Shown here: positions 8,577 to 17,274 of the stretch, piece after piece | Position numbering within the stretch: position 1 is the first letter of the stretch | Layout of the letters: each line of letters begins with the position of its first letter | DNA from: RYN-230 sp963793825 | GTDB lineage: Bacteria; Actinomycetota; Actinomycetes; Streptosporangiales; Streptosporangiaceae | Assembly: GCA_963793825.1 (NCBI GenBank) | Contig: CAWCBE010000014.1 | Location: forward strand, 372,001-436,000 | DNA: 64,000 nucleotides | Reading direction: 5' to 3' | Made by a program: the position numbers and the translations under genes | Notes under the pieces: generated by a model | What the model was told of the DNA's origin: nothing | Databases searched by the model: none | Seen by the model: only the letters and a program-made list of their open reading frames with translations

Positions 8577-9710
8577 GTGGCCGAGAGCCGAAGCGAGCAG
8601 GCTGGTCATTGGATGGCGCTCGAGTCGCCTGGTTCGGCTGGCTCCTGGGGGTGCCGGATCGAGAGCGTCGGCGTGAAGCTGCCCGCCGGGAAGCTGATGA
8701 CCAGGGACCTGATGAGCCAGACCAGGCATCACACCAAGATCCAGCTGGAGCGGCTGACGGGCATCCACGAACGTCACATCGTGGCGCCGGGCGAGAACTC
8801 GCTCACCCTGGCCGCCGGGGCGGCCCGCGACTGCCTGGCTCATTCGCAGCACCAGGCGCCCGACATCGAGATGCTGATCAGCACCAGCATCACCCGTTCC
8901 ACGGCCCGGTCCTGGCAGTCCTTCGAGCCCCCGCTCAGCCTGTCCATCAAGCAGGCGATCGGCGCCACGAAGGCCGTGAACTTCGACGTGTCCAACGCCT
9001 GTGCCGGCATGCTGACCGGCGTGTTCATCCTCCAGGACCTCATCACCCGGGGGGAGATCAGCTGCGGGATGGTGGTTTCCGGCGAGTACATCTCCCATCT
9101 GAGCTGGAACGCGGCGAAGAAGATCCGCTCACTGTTCAGCAAGCAGCTCGCCTCGCTCACGCTCGGTGACGCGGGTGCCGCCGTGATCGTGGAGCGGGCA
9201 CCCGCGGGCACGCCCGGGATCGAGGTCATCGGTTTCACCACCCTGGCCGAGCACAGCCGGCTGTGCCTCGCCTTCCCCAGCAACGTGGGCCCGGGCGCGC
9301 AGATGTACACCAAGTCCAGGAAGCTGCAGAAGGTGGCCATCGAGGACATGGCGCCGCTGGTGGCCGAGGTGATCGGTGAGGCCGGCATCCGCCTGGACGA
9401 CATCGACTACCTGATTCCGCACCAGACCTCGGCCCGGGCCATCCGCCAGGGCACCGAGGAATTCGCCCGGCGCCTCGGCGCCAGGCCGAAGCACGTGGTG
9501 GTCAACCTGGAGGAGTACGGGAACACGTCCTCGACCACGTTGTTCGTGGCCCTGCACAAGTACCTGGAGGAGCAGCGGGTGCACAAGGGAGACCGGGTGA
9601 TGCTGCTGGCCCTCGCCTCCGGGATCGAGATCGGCATGGCCGTATTTACCATCGACAGCCAGGTGGATCACTATGGGCGCACGCATTGCTGCCGCCAGGG
9701 CGCTGACTAG
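8577..9710 (+). CDS. FabH-like 3-oxoacyl-ACP synthase III family protein (intact triad)
   Basis: A 377-aa thiolase-fold condensing enzyme of the KAS III type, which joins an acyl-CoA to a second acyl donor by Claisen condensation. The Cys-His-Asn triad is complete: Cys142 in SNACAGML, His282 in IPHQTS and Asn316 in EYGNTSST. The GTG at 8577 is preferred: AAGGGGGA lies just upstream, whereas the longer frame (from 8181) runs inside WS/DGAT and the ATG at 8613 lacks a ribosome site. The last 38 bp overlap the next FabH-like gene, so the two are probably co-translated and may form a heterodimer. Confidence 0.85.
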   Translation: MAESRSEQAGHWMALESPGSAGSWGCRIESVGVKLPAGKLMTRDLMSQTRHHTKIQLERLTGIHERHIVAPGENSLTLAAGAARDCLAHSQHQAPDIEMLISTSITRSTARSWQSFEPPLSLSIKQAIGATKAVNFDVSNACAGMLTGVFILQDLITRGEISCGMVVSGEYISHLSWNAAKKIRSLFSKQLASLTLGDAGAAVIVERAPAGTPGIEVIGFTTLAEHSRLCLAFPSNVGPGAQMYTKSRKLQKVAIEDMAPLVAEVIGEAGIRLDDIDYLIPHQTSARAIRQGTEEFARRLGARPKHVVVNLEEYGNTSSTTLFVALHKYLEEQRVHKGDRVMLLALASGIEIGMAVFTIDSQVDHYGRTHCCRQGAD

Positions 9711-10596
9711 CCACGGATGGCGTAAGCCGACGGCGCGGCGCCTCGCCGATGCCGCCGCGCAGAGCTGCCTGGCCGATGCCGCGGTAGCACCCGGCGAGGT
9801 CGACATGCTGATCAACGCCGGCGTCTACCGGGAAGACAACATGGGTGAGCCCGCCCTGGCTGCCCTGGTGCAGGAGGACATCGGAGCCAACCCGGGCCAG
9901 CCGCCGACCCCCGGGCGCGGCACCTTCTCGTTCGACCTCATCAACGGCGCCTGCGGCGTGATCAGCGCCATCCAGCTGGAGGCGGGCCTGCTTCGTTCCG
10001 GCGTCATCCGGGTCGGCGCCATCGTGACCAGCGATGTCGACCCGGATCTCAAGGATCCGCGATCTGCCCCGTTCCGGCCAGCCGGCGGCGCGATGGTGCT
10101 CCGCTGGGATGACACCATCGCCGGGTTCACCGACTTCGGCAGCGAGACGTTTCCCGAATACCAGGACCTGTTCGTGAGCGGGCTGGCCTGGCAGCAGCGG
10201 CATGGGCCCGGCGTCCCGCGGCAGGGAACCGGCCAGAGCCAGATGGTCATCGACGAGAAGCCGGGTTACCAGGCCCGCCTCGTCGACTGCGCCGAGGAGG
10301 TGACGCGCCGCTTCCTGCGCCGGGTGGGGATGGGCATCGGCGAAATCGACCTGCTCGTCCCGGCCCCGTCCGCCCCGGGCTTCCTTGACCCCTTGCGGGC
10401 CAGGCTCGGCGTTCCGGGCGACCGGGTCGCCTATGTGGCCGAAGACCTGGCCGATGCCCACACCACCGGGACCATCGCCGCCCTGCAGGCGGCCATCAGG
10501 TCCGGCCGGCTCAGCGAGGCCCGGAACACGCTGCTGGTCGCGGCCGGGGCCGGCATCACGGTGACCGTCGCCCTGTACCGCCAGGCACCACCCTGA
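9673..10596 (+). CDS. FabH-like thiolase-fold protein with degraded catalytic site
   Basis: A 307-aa second KAS III-like protein that overlaps the preceding gene by 38 bp. The nucleophile is kept (Cys94 in INGACGV). The catalytic His position is Ala231 (LLVPAPSAP instead of a PHQ-type motif), and the Asn position aligns with His263 in ADAHTTGT. It therefore probably cannot decarboxylate a malonyl-type donor. It may instead bind or transfer an acyl group, or act as a non-catalytic partner of the intact enzyme. The N-terminal half (LINAGVYREDNMGEPALAAL) is well kept and shows no decay, so the changes look selected rather than degenerative. Confidence 0.82.
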   Translation: MGARIAAARALTSHGWRKPTARRLADAAAQSCLADAAVAPGEVDMLINAGVYREDNMGEPALAALVQEDIGANPGQPPTPGRGTFSFDLINGACGVISAIQLEAGLLRSGVIRVGAIVTSDVDPDLKDPRSAPFRPAGGAMVLRWDDTIAGFTDFGSETFPEYQDLFVSGLAWQQRHGPGVPRQGTGQSQMVIDEKPGYQARLVDCAEEVTRRFLRRVGMGIGEIDLLVPAPSAPGFLDPLRARLGVPGDRVAYVAEDLADAHTTGTIAALQAAIRSGRLSEARNTLLVAAGAGITVTVALYRQAPP

Positions 10597-10619
10597 GCCG
10601 AGCCCGCTGCCGGCGGCCG

Positions 10620-10653
10620 TCGATGGCTCCTTGCTGTCGATGGCTTCTTGCTG
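10620..10653. repeat. 17-bp tandem repeat upstream of hydrolase
   Basis: Two 17-bp copies, TCGATGGCTCCTTGCTG and TCGATGGCTTCTTGCTG, lie directly head to tail. TTGCTG followed about 18 bp later by TAAATA could act as a promoter for the hydrolase gene at 10719; this is only a guess. Confidence 0.6.
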
Positions 10654-10718
10654 TCTAAATAGAGGAACAGCCAGCTGGCCTGGGACGTCAGTGATGGCTA
10701 CCCAGCCCGGAGAAGCAG

Positions 10719-11783
10719 GTGCGGGAGATGATCGACAGGACGCGGACACTGGTCACGACCGTAGCGGCGAGCACGGCCCCGGCTCTTGCCGGGCTGGCCG
10801 CGCATCCGGTGATCAGGGGGAAAGTGGAGCGGGTCGGCCGCCTGGCCGGGCAGGCCCGGTCCGGCCTGCTGGCCCGGCCGGGCCGGCGCACCGCGGCGCT
10901 GGCACCGGTGCCGCCCTATCTCCCGCCCGGCCGGGTGATCAACCTGCCGGGCCGCGGCGAGGTGTTCGCCCGCGACTCGGGCGGCACGCCCGCGGCTCCC
11001 GCTGTGCTGCTCCTGCACGGCTGGACCGCCAGCGCTGACCTGAATTTCTTCCCGGTCTACGCCCGGCTGGCCGAGGCCTACCGGGTCATCGCGATGGACC
11101 TCCGGGGGCATGGGCGGGGGATGCGGTCAGCAGAGCCGTTCAGCCTGGAAGACTGTGCCGACGATGCTGCGTCGCTGCTGGCGCAGCTGGGGGCCGGCCA
11201 GGTGGTTGCGGTCGGGTATTCGATGGGCGGCCCGGTCGGGATGCTGCTGGCGCGGCGGCATCCTGGCCGGCTGTCGGCCCTGGTCATGCAGGCCACCGCG
11301 CTTGAATGGCATGACACCGCCCGCGAGCGGATGGTCTGGCGCTTGCTGCCCCTGCTTGAGCTGGGCCTGCGGCTCGGCACCGGCGCTGGCGTGGTCGGAC
11401 GGGTGCTGCGCCAGGCCATCGAGGAGTCGCCAGACCTCGATCTCTTCCGGCCCTGGCTCGCCGCCGAGTTCGGCCGGGGGCTGGCACGTGAGCTCACCGA
11501 CGCGGGGCACGCGCTGAGCCGCTATGACGCTCAGCCGTGGGCCGGCCAGCTGGGCCTGCCCGCGGCCATGCTGATAACGACCCGGGACCGCCTGGTGCGC
11601 CCGGCCAAGCAGCGGGAACTCGCCGGGGCACTGCGCGCGCACGTGATCGAGATTGACGCGGACCACGACCTCCCGCTGGTCAGGGGCGAGGAGTACGCCC
11701 GGCTGACCCGGCTGGCCGTGGATACCGTCGCTGCGGCCGCCGGGCTGAACGGCGCTCGCCAGTACGCCAGCACCGCCGGTTAA
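10719..11783 (+). CDS. Alpha/beta hydrolase
   Basis: A 354-aa alpha/beta-hydrolase. The oxyanion-hole HGW (LLLHGWTAS) is near residue 99, the nucleophile elbow is GYSMGG (Ser about 169), the acid is Asp in TTRDRLV, and the His is in DADHDLPL. An N-terminal stretch of about 80 residues before the hydrolase core (TVAASTAPALAGLAAHPV) is hydrophobic and could associate with the membrane. The GTG at 10719 is preferred because GGAG lies six bases upstream. The gene follows the FabH pair and is convergent with the GMC oxidoreductase gene (11-bp gap). Lipid ester or thioester hydrolysis is plausible; the exact substrate is unknown. Confidence 0.85.
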   Translation: MREMIDRTRTLVTTVAASTAPALAGLAAHPVIRGKVERVGRLAGQARSGLLARPGRRTAALAPVPPYLPPGRVINLPGRGEVFARDSGGTPAAPAVLLLHGWTASADLNFFPVYARLAEAYRVIAMDLRGHGRGMRSAEPFSLEDCADDAASLLAQLGAGQVVAVGYSMGGPVGMLLARRHPGRLSALVMQATALEWHDTARERMVWRLLPLLELGLRLGTGAGVVGRVLRQAIEESPDLDLFRPWLAAEFGRGLARELTDAGHALSRYDAQPWAGQLGLPAAMLITTRDRLVRPAKQRELAGALRAHVIEIDADHDLPLVRGEEYARLTRLAVDTVAAAAGLNGARQYASTAG

Positions 11784-11794
11784 GCCCAGGCCGC

Positions 11795-13654
11795 CTAACG
11801 AACCTCGACGATCGGCAGCCGCAGCGCCGCGGGGGCCGATGATGGCACTGCCGGGCGCCGCGGCGCCACGGGACTGACCGGCCGGTAGCCGTCGCCGAGC
11901 GCGGGCCGCGGATCGCTGTCCCCCTTGTTCGGCCACAACGCCATCGCCCGCTCGGCCTGGGCGGTGATCGTCAGCGCCGGGTTGACGCCCAGGTTGGCCG
12001 AGATGGCGGAGCCGTCCATCACATGCAGGCCGCGATGCCCGTACAGGCGCTGGTAGGGGTCGACGACCCCGCTTTCCGGGGAGTCCCCGATGACGCAGCC
12101 GCCGAGAAAGTGCGCCGTCATCGGGATGTCGGCCATCTCCCCGACGCTGTTCAGCGGGAAGCCGCCGATCCTGGCCGCTATGCGGCGCATCGTCTCGTTG
12201 GCCACCGGAATCCAGGTCGGGCTGGGCGTGCCGTGTCCCGGCCTGGAGGTCAGCTTGACCCGGCCCAGCCTGGTCCGCTTCGGGTACACCGTGATCGAGT
12301 TGTCCAGCGTCTGCATGGTGAGTCCGATGACGGCCCGCTCGGACCAGTGGTTCATGCCCCCGTAGAGCGAGACGAGCTGCCCGGGATGACTCGCGGCCTG
12401 CGCGATCCACTTCACCCAGCGCGGGACCGGGCCGCCACCGTCGGTCATCAGCGTGCTGAGCAACCCCATCGCGTTCGAGCCCTGGCCGTAGCGGACCGGC
12501 TCGATGTGAGTGTGCTCATCCGGGTGGATCGACGAGGTGATGGCCACCCCCCGGGTGAAGTCGTGCTCCTTCCGGTGGCGCATCCTGGTCAGTGCGCCGC
12601 CGAGCGCCTCGGAATTCGTCCGGGTCAAGACGCCCAGCCGGGCCGAGACCTCCGGCAGTGCGCCCGCCGCCTTCATCCGGTGCAGAAGTTGCTGCGTGCC
12701 CCACGTTCCGGCCGCGAACACCACCTGCCCGGCCGTGAAGGAGCGCGCTGCCCGCCCGGACCGCCAGGCGCCGGTGCGCAGCGTGTCCACCGCATACCCG
12801 CCGTCATCCAGTGGCCGGACGGCGACCGCCGTGGTCTGCGGATAGACCGTCGCGCCGGCTCTCTCCGCCAGGTACAGGTAGTTCTTGACCAGCGTGTTCT
12901 TCGCGTTGTGGCGGCAGCCGGTCATGCATTCGCCGGTCTCCAGGCACCCCCGGCGGCGCGGGCCCGCGCCGCCGAAGAAGGGGTCGCGGACCTCGGTGCC
13001 GGGCTCCTTGCGGCCGTCCCGGCCGAAGAACACCCCGACCCGGGCCATGCCGAACGTGTGCCCTGCGCCCATCTCCTCGGCCACCTGTTTCATGACCTCG
13101 TCCGACGGCGTCATCGTCGGGTTCTCCACGACGCCGAGCATCCGCTCCGCCTGGTCGTAGTACGGCGCCAGCTCAGCCCGCCAGTCGGTGATATGCGCCC
13201 ATTGCTGATCGGCGTAGAAGGCTTCCGACCTTGGCTGGTACAGCGTGTTCGCGTAGACGAGCGAGCCCCCGCCGACCCCGGCGCCAGCCAGGATGATCAC
13301 GTCCCGCAGCAGGTGGATCCGCTGGATGCCCTGGCAGCCGAGCTTCGGTGCCCACAGGAACGTGCGGGCGTGCCACGACGTGCGGGGGTAATCGGCGTCC
13401 CCGAACCGGCGTCCCGCCTCCAGCACGCCCACCCGGTAGCCCTTCTCGGTGAGCCGCAGCGCGGTGACGGAGCCACCGAAGCCCGAGCCGATCACGAGCA
13501 CATCGTAGTTGTGGGCGTGCGGGCCGTGGTCGTGCGCGTGATGGTGCTGGTCGTGCGTGTCGTGGTCGTCGTCGTGGTGGTCGTCGTCGTGGTGGTCGTC
13601 GTCGTCATGGTGGTGCGCGGGGTCGCGGTCGTGCGCAGCAACGGGCCGGTTCAT
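11795..13654 (-). CDS. GMC oxidoreductase (cholesterol-oxidase-like) with His/Asp-rich N-terminus
   Basis: A 619-aa FAD-dependent GMC-family oxidoreductase, closest in pattern to actinobacterial ChoD-like enzymes. The FAD Rossmann motif is VIGSGFGGSV at residues 54-63, preceded by an unusual tract (residues 8-48) made almost only of His and Asp. Family blocks include LAGAGVGGGSLVYAN, CMTGCRHNAKNTL and the C-terminal GGCVIGDSPESGVVD and VMDGSAISANLGVNPALTI, with the substrate-site Asn. It oxidises an alcohol, probably a sterol or lipid hydroxyl, and reduces FAD. The extension could bind divalent metal; without it the length fits the family. It lies divergent from the acyl-CoA ligase gene. Confidence 0.88.
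   Translation of the reverse strand: MNRPVAAHDRDPAHHHDDDDHHDDDHHDDDHDTHDQHHHAHDHGPHAHNYDVLVIGSGFGGSVTALRLTEKGYRVGVLEAGRRFGDADYPRTSWHARTFLWAPKLGCQGIQRIHLLRDVIILAGAGVGGGSLVYANTLYQPRSEAFYADQQWAHITDWRAELAPYYDQAERMLGVVENPTMTPSDEVMKQVAEEMGAGHTFGMARVGVFFGRDGRKEPGTEVRDPFFGGAGPRRRGCLETGECMTGCRHNAKNTLVKNYLYLAERAGATVYPQTTAVAVRPLDDGGYAVDTLRTGAWRSGRAARSFTAGQVVFAAGTWGTQQLLHRMKAAGALPEVSARLGVLTRTNSEALGGALTRMRHRKEHDFTRGVAITSSIHPDEHTHIEPVRYGQGSNAMGLLSTLMTDGGGPVPRWVKWIAQAASHPGQLVSLYGGMNHWSERAVIGLTMQTLDNSITVYPKRTRLGRVKLTSRPGHGTPSPTWIPVANETMRRIAARIGGFPLNSVGEMADIPMTAHFLGGCVIGDSPESGVVDPYQRLYGHRGLHVMDGSAISANLGVNPALTITAQAERAMALWPNKGDSDPRPALGDGYRPVSPVAPRRPAVPSSAPAALRLPIVEVR
13508..13635. repeat. Low-complexity GTGGTCGTCGTC-type tract
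   Basis: Short tandem units of GTGGTCGTCGTC and similar triplet repeats (purest at 13561-13610). Read on the minus strand they encode the His/Asp-rich N-terminus of the GMC oxidoreductase. Such a tract is prone to in-frame length changes. Confidence 0.85.
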
Positions 13655-13871
13655 CGCCGCCGCCCCTTCCCTCGCGTGAGCAGGCGATCAGGCCATCGTG
13701 CGCGTCACCGCGCCCAGGGCAGCAGGGCCGAAGGTCCCCGGCCGGACGGCCCGGCCGGGCCCACCGGGACGGCCCGGCTGGTGACCTTCTGCCCTGGCCC
13801 GATGAGCCCGGCCGCAGCTAGCGTCTGGATCAGGGCGACAGGAGGAAGGCCTCGCTCATCAGGGGGCACCG

Positions 13872-15674
13872 ATGCGGGAATTCTCTGTGCCCGTGGCCTA
13901 CGTCGTGCGGCCGGACGACAACGCCACGGATGATGTCTTCACGAATGCGGAGCACTGGCCCGGCACCGTTGGCCTGAAGCGGAAGGTCAACGGCACCTGG
14001 ACGCCAGTGACCTGGCGCGAGTTCGCTGGGGAGGTGCGCGCCATCGCGGCCGGGTTCATGGCCGCCGGCATCCGGCCCGGCGACCGCGTGGGGCTTATGT
14101 CGCGCACCCGTTTCGAGTGGACGCTCCTCGATTACGCGATCCTGACCGCCGGCGGCGTCACCGTCCCGATCTACCCGACCTCCTCCCTCGAGCAGGTCGA
14201 ATGGATCCTCGGCGACTCGGGCGCGGTCGCCGTGGTGGTCGAGACCGACGATCACGCCGCGATGATCGCCGCGGCGCGGCCCAGCCTGCCCGCGCTCAGT
14301 TGCGCGTGGCAGATCGACGGCGGCCTCCGCGGCATCAGGGCGCTCGGCGCGCAGGTGTCCACGAAGCAGGTCGAGGAACGGCGCCACACCCGTGGCGCCG
14401 CTGACCTGGCCGAGATCGTCTATACCTCCGGCACGACCGGCCGCCCGAAGGGCTGCATGCTGAGCCACGGCAACATCGTGGGCAACACCCGGAACTGCAT
14501 GCAGAACGATGGCTTCACCAGGGTGTTCAACTCCCGCAACTCGACGCTGCTGTTCCTGCCGCTCTCGCACAGCTACGCCCAGGTCATCCAGTACGGCGCC
14601 ATCTACTCACGCACGGTCCTGGGCCTGGCCGACATGGCCGACGCTGTCGCCGAGCTGCCCGCCTACCGGCCGACGAGCGTGCTGTCGGTGCCGCGGCTGT
14701 GGGAGAAGGCGTACAACAGTGCCAAGCACAAGGCCGGCGCCGAGGGGCACGCCAAGATCTTCGCGCAGGCGGAGGCGACCGCCATCGCCTACAGCCGGGC
14801 GCTGGATGCCGGCGGCCCCGGCCCCGTGCTCCGCCTCAAGCACGCCCTGTTCGACCGGCTCGTCTACGGCAAGGTACGGGCGGCGCTCGGCGGTAACGTC
14901 CGGTACTCCTGGAGCGCCGCCGCCCCGCTCGGCCCGCGGCTCGGGCACTTCTTCCGCGGCTGCGGCATCACCGTCCTCGAGGGCTACGGCCTGACCGAGA
15001 CGAGCCCGGCGGCCAACTCCAACACGCCCGACGCGCAGAAGATCGGCACCGTGGGGCGGCCCATCCCGGGCGCCGCGATCCGGATCGCCCCCGACGGCGA
15101 GGTCCTGGTCAAGGGGCACATGGTCTTCCAGGGGTACTGGAACAACGAGACTGCCACCAAGGAGATGATCGACGAGGACGGCTGGCTGCACACCGGCGAC
15201 ATCGGCGCCCTCGACGACGACGGGTTCCTCGCCATCACCGGGCGCAAGAAGGACCTCATCATCACGGCCGCTGGCAAGAACGTCGCGCCCGCCGTACTCG
15301 AGGACCGGTTGCGGGCGCACTGGCTGATCAGCGAATGCCTGGTGGTAGGGGACGCCAAGCCCTATATCGCGGCGCTCGTGGCTGGCGATCCCGAGACGTT
15401 CGCCCAGTGGAAGGCGGACCACGGTAAGCCGGATACCGCGACCGTGGCCGACCTTCGCGACGATCCCGACCTGCGAGCGGAGATCCAGGCGGCCATCGAC
15501 GACGCCAACCAGGCGGTGTCACAGGCGGAGGCGATCAAGAAGTTCACGATCCTCGACCAGGACTTCACCGAGTCAGGCGGCCAGCTGACCCCGACGCTGA
15601 AGGTGCGCCGCCACGTCATCACGGAGCAGTACGCGGCTCAGATCGCTGCCCTGTACGGAGACGGCAGTCCCTGA
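13872..15674 (+). CDS. Long-chain acyl-CoA synthetase (FadD15-like, AMP-forming)
   Basis: A 600-aa adenylate-forming ligase that activates long-chain fatty acids to acyl-AMP and then acyl-CoA. The P-loop is YTSGTTGRPKGCMLSHGN at about residues 180-197. The A5 motif GYGLTETSPAAN lies near residue 373, and TGDIGALDDDGFLAITGRKK, with the hinge, near 442. The C-terminal lysine-bearing region (SGGQLTPTLKVRRHVI) is complete. Length and motif set match the FadD15 group rather than short-chain ligases. The ATG at 13872 follows AGGGGG. It likely supplies acyl-CoA to the WS/DGAT and FabH-like enzymes of the same block. Confidence 0.92.
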   Translation: MREFSVPVAYVVRPDDNATDDVFTNAEHWPGTVGLKRKVNGTWTPVTWREFAGEVRAIAAGFMAAGIRPGDRVGLMSRTRFEWTLLDYAILTAGGVTVPIYPTSSLEQVEWILGDSGAVAVVVETDDHAAMIAAARPSLPALSCAWQIDGGLRGIRALGAQVSTKQVEERRHTRGAADLAEIVYTSGTTGRPKGCMLSHGNIVGNTRNCMQNDGFTRVFNSRNSTLLFLPLSHSYAQVIQYGAIYSRTVLGLADMADAVAELPAYRPTSVLSVPRLWEKAYNSAKHKAGAEGHAKIFAQAEATAIAYSRALDAGGPGPVLRLKHALFDRLVYGKVRAALGGNVRYSWSAAAPLGPRLGHFFRGCGITVLEGYGLTETSPAANSNTPDAQKIGTVGRPIPGAAIRIAPDGEVLVKGHMVFQGYWNNETATKEMIDEDGWLHTGDIGALDDDGFLAITGRKKDLIITAAGKNVAPAVLEDRLRAHWLISECLVVGDAKPYIAALVAGDPETFAQWKADHGKPDTATVADLRDDPDLRAEIQAAIDDANQAVSQAEAIKKFTILDQDFTESGGQLTPTLKVRRHVITEQYAAQIAALYGDGSP

Positions 15675-15814
15675 GCCGGCCCGGCGGAGACGGCCCCGGG
15701 TCCGCCGGGCGTGGTCAGGCGTGGGCGGACAGCTGGAGCGCCTGGCTGACATAACGCAGCGAGGGACCCAGGACCTGCAATGCCGCGCGCAGGTAACCGG
15801 CCGTCAGCGCCTGG

Positions 15815-15982
15815 CCCTCTGTTGCGTAGCCGGGTCCACAGCTGGACCCGGGCGTCCATGTCGTCGGCGTCCTCGAACCAGCCGTGGCGTAGCACCTGCC
15901 GGGTCAGGATCCCGAACACGGACTCGATCGGGTTAACCCAGGAGGCGTGCTTGGGCGTGAACACGAACCGGACGAACGGGTG
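15815..15982 (-). pseudogene. IS630 transposase remnant (C-terminal catalytic part)
   Basis: About 56 codons resembling the C-terminal catalytic part of an IS630 transposase: HPFVRFVFTPKHASWVNPIE followed by SVFGILTRQVLRHGWFEDAD. The catalytic Glu is in NPIESVFG. The first two Asp motifs and all of the N-terminal half are missing, and the frame degrades to the left. It ends 18 bp from a plus-strand passenger-type fragment, which suggests an internal deletion of one IS630. Confidence 0.75.
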
Positions 15983-16000
15983 CCGGGCCCGCCCCGACTG

Positions 16001-16120
16001 CCCACCGGGGCCTGGACCGCCACCCCTCAAGAAGCCCTCGACCGCGCCCTCGGCCTCTACCTCAACGACCCACCGCCTGGCAGACCGACCCCCAGCAGGA
16101 CTAACGCGGGGCGGCACTAG
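16001..16120 (+). pseudogene. 3' remnant of IS630 passenger-type gene
   Basis: A plus-strand frame reading PTGAWTATPQEALDRALGLY, then LNDPPPGRPTP, ending at TAG. This matches the C-terminal pattern I associate with the actinobacterial hypothetical family that also includes the intact passenger at 2286-2624. The N-terminal two thirds are absent. The stop codon TAG uses the TA into which the second IS630 inserted. Confidence 0.55.
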
Positions 16121-16669
16121 TGTCCCCCGCCTGAAATCCGTTGAAGATATCGGGCCAGGGAGTCCAGGATTTCCTCGGCGGTCTTCTTCCACACGAACGG
16201 CTTGGGGTCAGCGTTCCAGCCCTCGACCCAGGCGCGGATATCTTTTTCCAGGGCTTGCACGCTCTTGTGCGCACCGCGGCGGATCATCTGATCGGTCAAG
16301 AACCCGAACCACCGCTCCACCTGGTTGATCCACGATGACCCGGTCGGGGTGAAGTGCATGTGCACCCGGGGGTGGCGGGCCAGCCACGCCTTGATGGCGG
16401 GGGTCTTGTGCGTGCCGTAGTTGTCGCAGATCACGTGGATGTCCAGGCCCCCGGGCACGGTCTTGCCGATCGTGGCCAGGAACTTGCGGAACTCGGCCGC
16501 GCGGTGCTGGCGGTGCAACTCGGAGATCACGGTGCCGTCGGCGATGCTGAAGGCGGCGAACAAGCTGGTGATGCCGTGCCGGACGTAGTCATGAGTGCGC
16601 CGCTCGGGCATGCCCGGCATCATCGGCAGCACCGGGGATGACCGGTCCAGCGCCTGGATCTGGCTCTTC
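16117..16669 (-). pseudogene. IS630 transposase, 3' part (split by intron)
   Basis: The C-terminal half of the second IS630 transposase. It resumes KSQIQALDR at the intron border and carries the second catalytic Asp in VICDNYGTHK and the Glu in INQVERWF, ending RYLQRISGGGH. Joined to 18831-19369 it gives an uninterrupted 363-aa frame with the motif VDEKSQIQ restored. In its present state no full transposase can be made: the intron lies antisense to this gene, so splicing of the intron transcript cannot repair the transposase mRNA. Confidence 0.9.
16120..16147. repeat. Second IS630 left inverted repeat
   Basis: GTGTCCCCCGCCTGAAATCC and eight further bases, matching the reverse complement of 19386-19413 at 26 of 28 positions. 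Confidence 0.9.
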
Positions 16670-17274
16670 GTGCGCCACGAGGCGCCGCATTACCGGGCGG
16701 AGATGGAAGGGCTCCGCCGCTGGCCTGTCGCAGCAGGCTGGCGAAGCTGAGGGCAGCCTGATCCGGGAGACGCCGGGGAGGGCGGGAGCAGCCCTGACAA
16801 CGAGGGGACGGGCCGGTACTGCCAGACGGCCCGGGCCCACCTAGCGAGACGGGAAGGTGCACGTGAGGAACCAGCGGTTAAAGCCCCTCAAGAGATACAC
16901 CGGCTCCAACCTGGTGGATGCGGGCCGGAGCGCAGCGCACGCCTGCGCGCCTTCGGGCGGGCGGGTGACTTCCGGGCCGGGTGAAGTCGCCGGCAGGGAG
17001 GCCACGGGGAAAGCCTGCGGCGTACTCGTGGCGATGCTGCAGGGGCAAAGCTGGGCACCGACCCCGCCGACCGGTGTGTGGTGAACGTGGGAAGCGTCCC
17101 GGGCTGGTCCCGTGTCCTGGCCGTCCAGGCCGGGTGCGGGCAGGTTCGTCGTCGGCTGAGCGGGCCGGGACGTGGCGGAGCCGTCGTAGTAGTCCGGGGC
17201 CGGGAAAGCCGGTCACATGGCGAAGGGCGGCAGCAAGTCCGCAGTGCAGGGAACGGAAGGGCAGGAGATCGCCG

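Noticed and set aside
13508..13635. A possible CRISPR or regulatory repeat array.
   Set aside because: Units are short, contiguous and without spacers, and they encode the His/Asp tract of the GMC enzyme in frame.
12023..13933. A 636-aa plus-strand open frame.
   Set aside because: It is the antisense shadow of the GMC oxidoreductase, with Arg/Pro-rich, family-free sequence.
5852..15674. An OleABCD-type long-chain olefin cluster (SDR, FabH-like, hydrolase, AMP ligase).
   Set aside because: The hydrolase has a Ser nucleophile (GYSMGG), not the Asp of OleB. The ligase is a 600-aa FadD15-type enzyme rather than OleC. The gene set includes WS/DGAT and a GMC oxidoreductase. Only a general lipid cluster is claimed.
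16981..17274. N-terminal extension of the reverse transcriptase.
   Set aside because: The extra 98 codons overlap the structured intron RNA and have no reverse-transcriptase homology; the GTG at 17275 has a good ribosome site.
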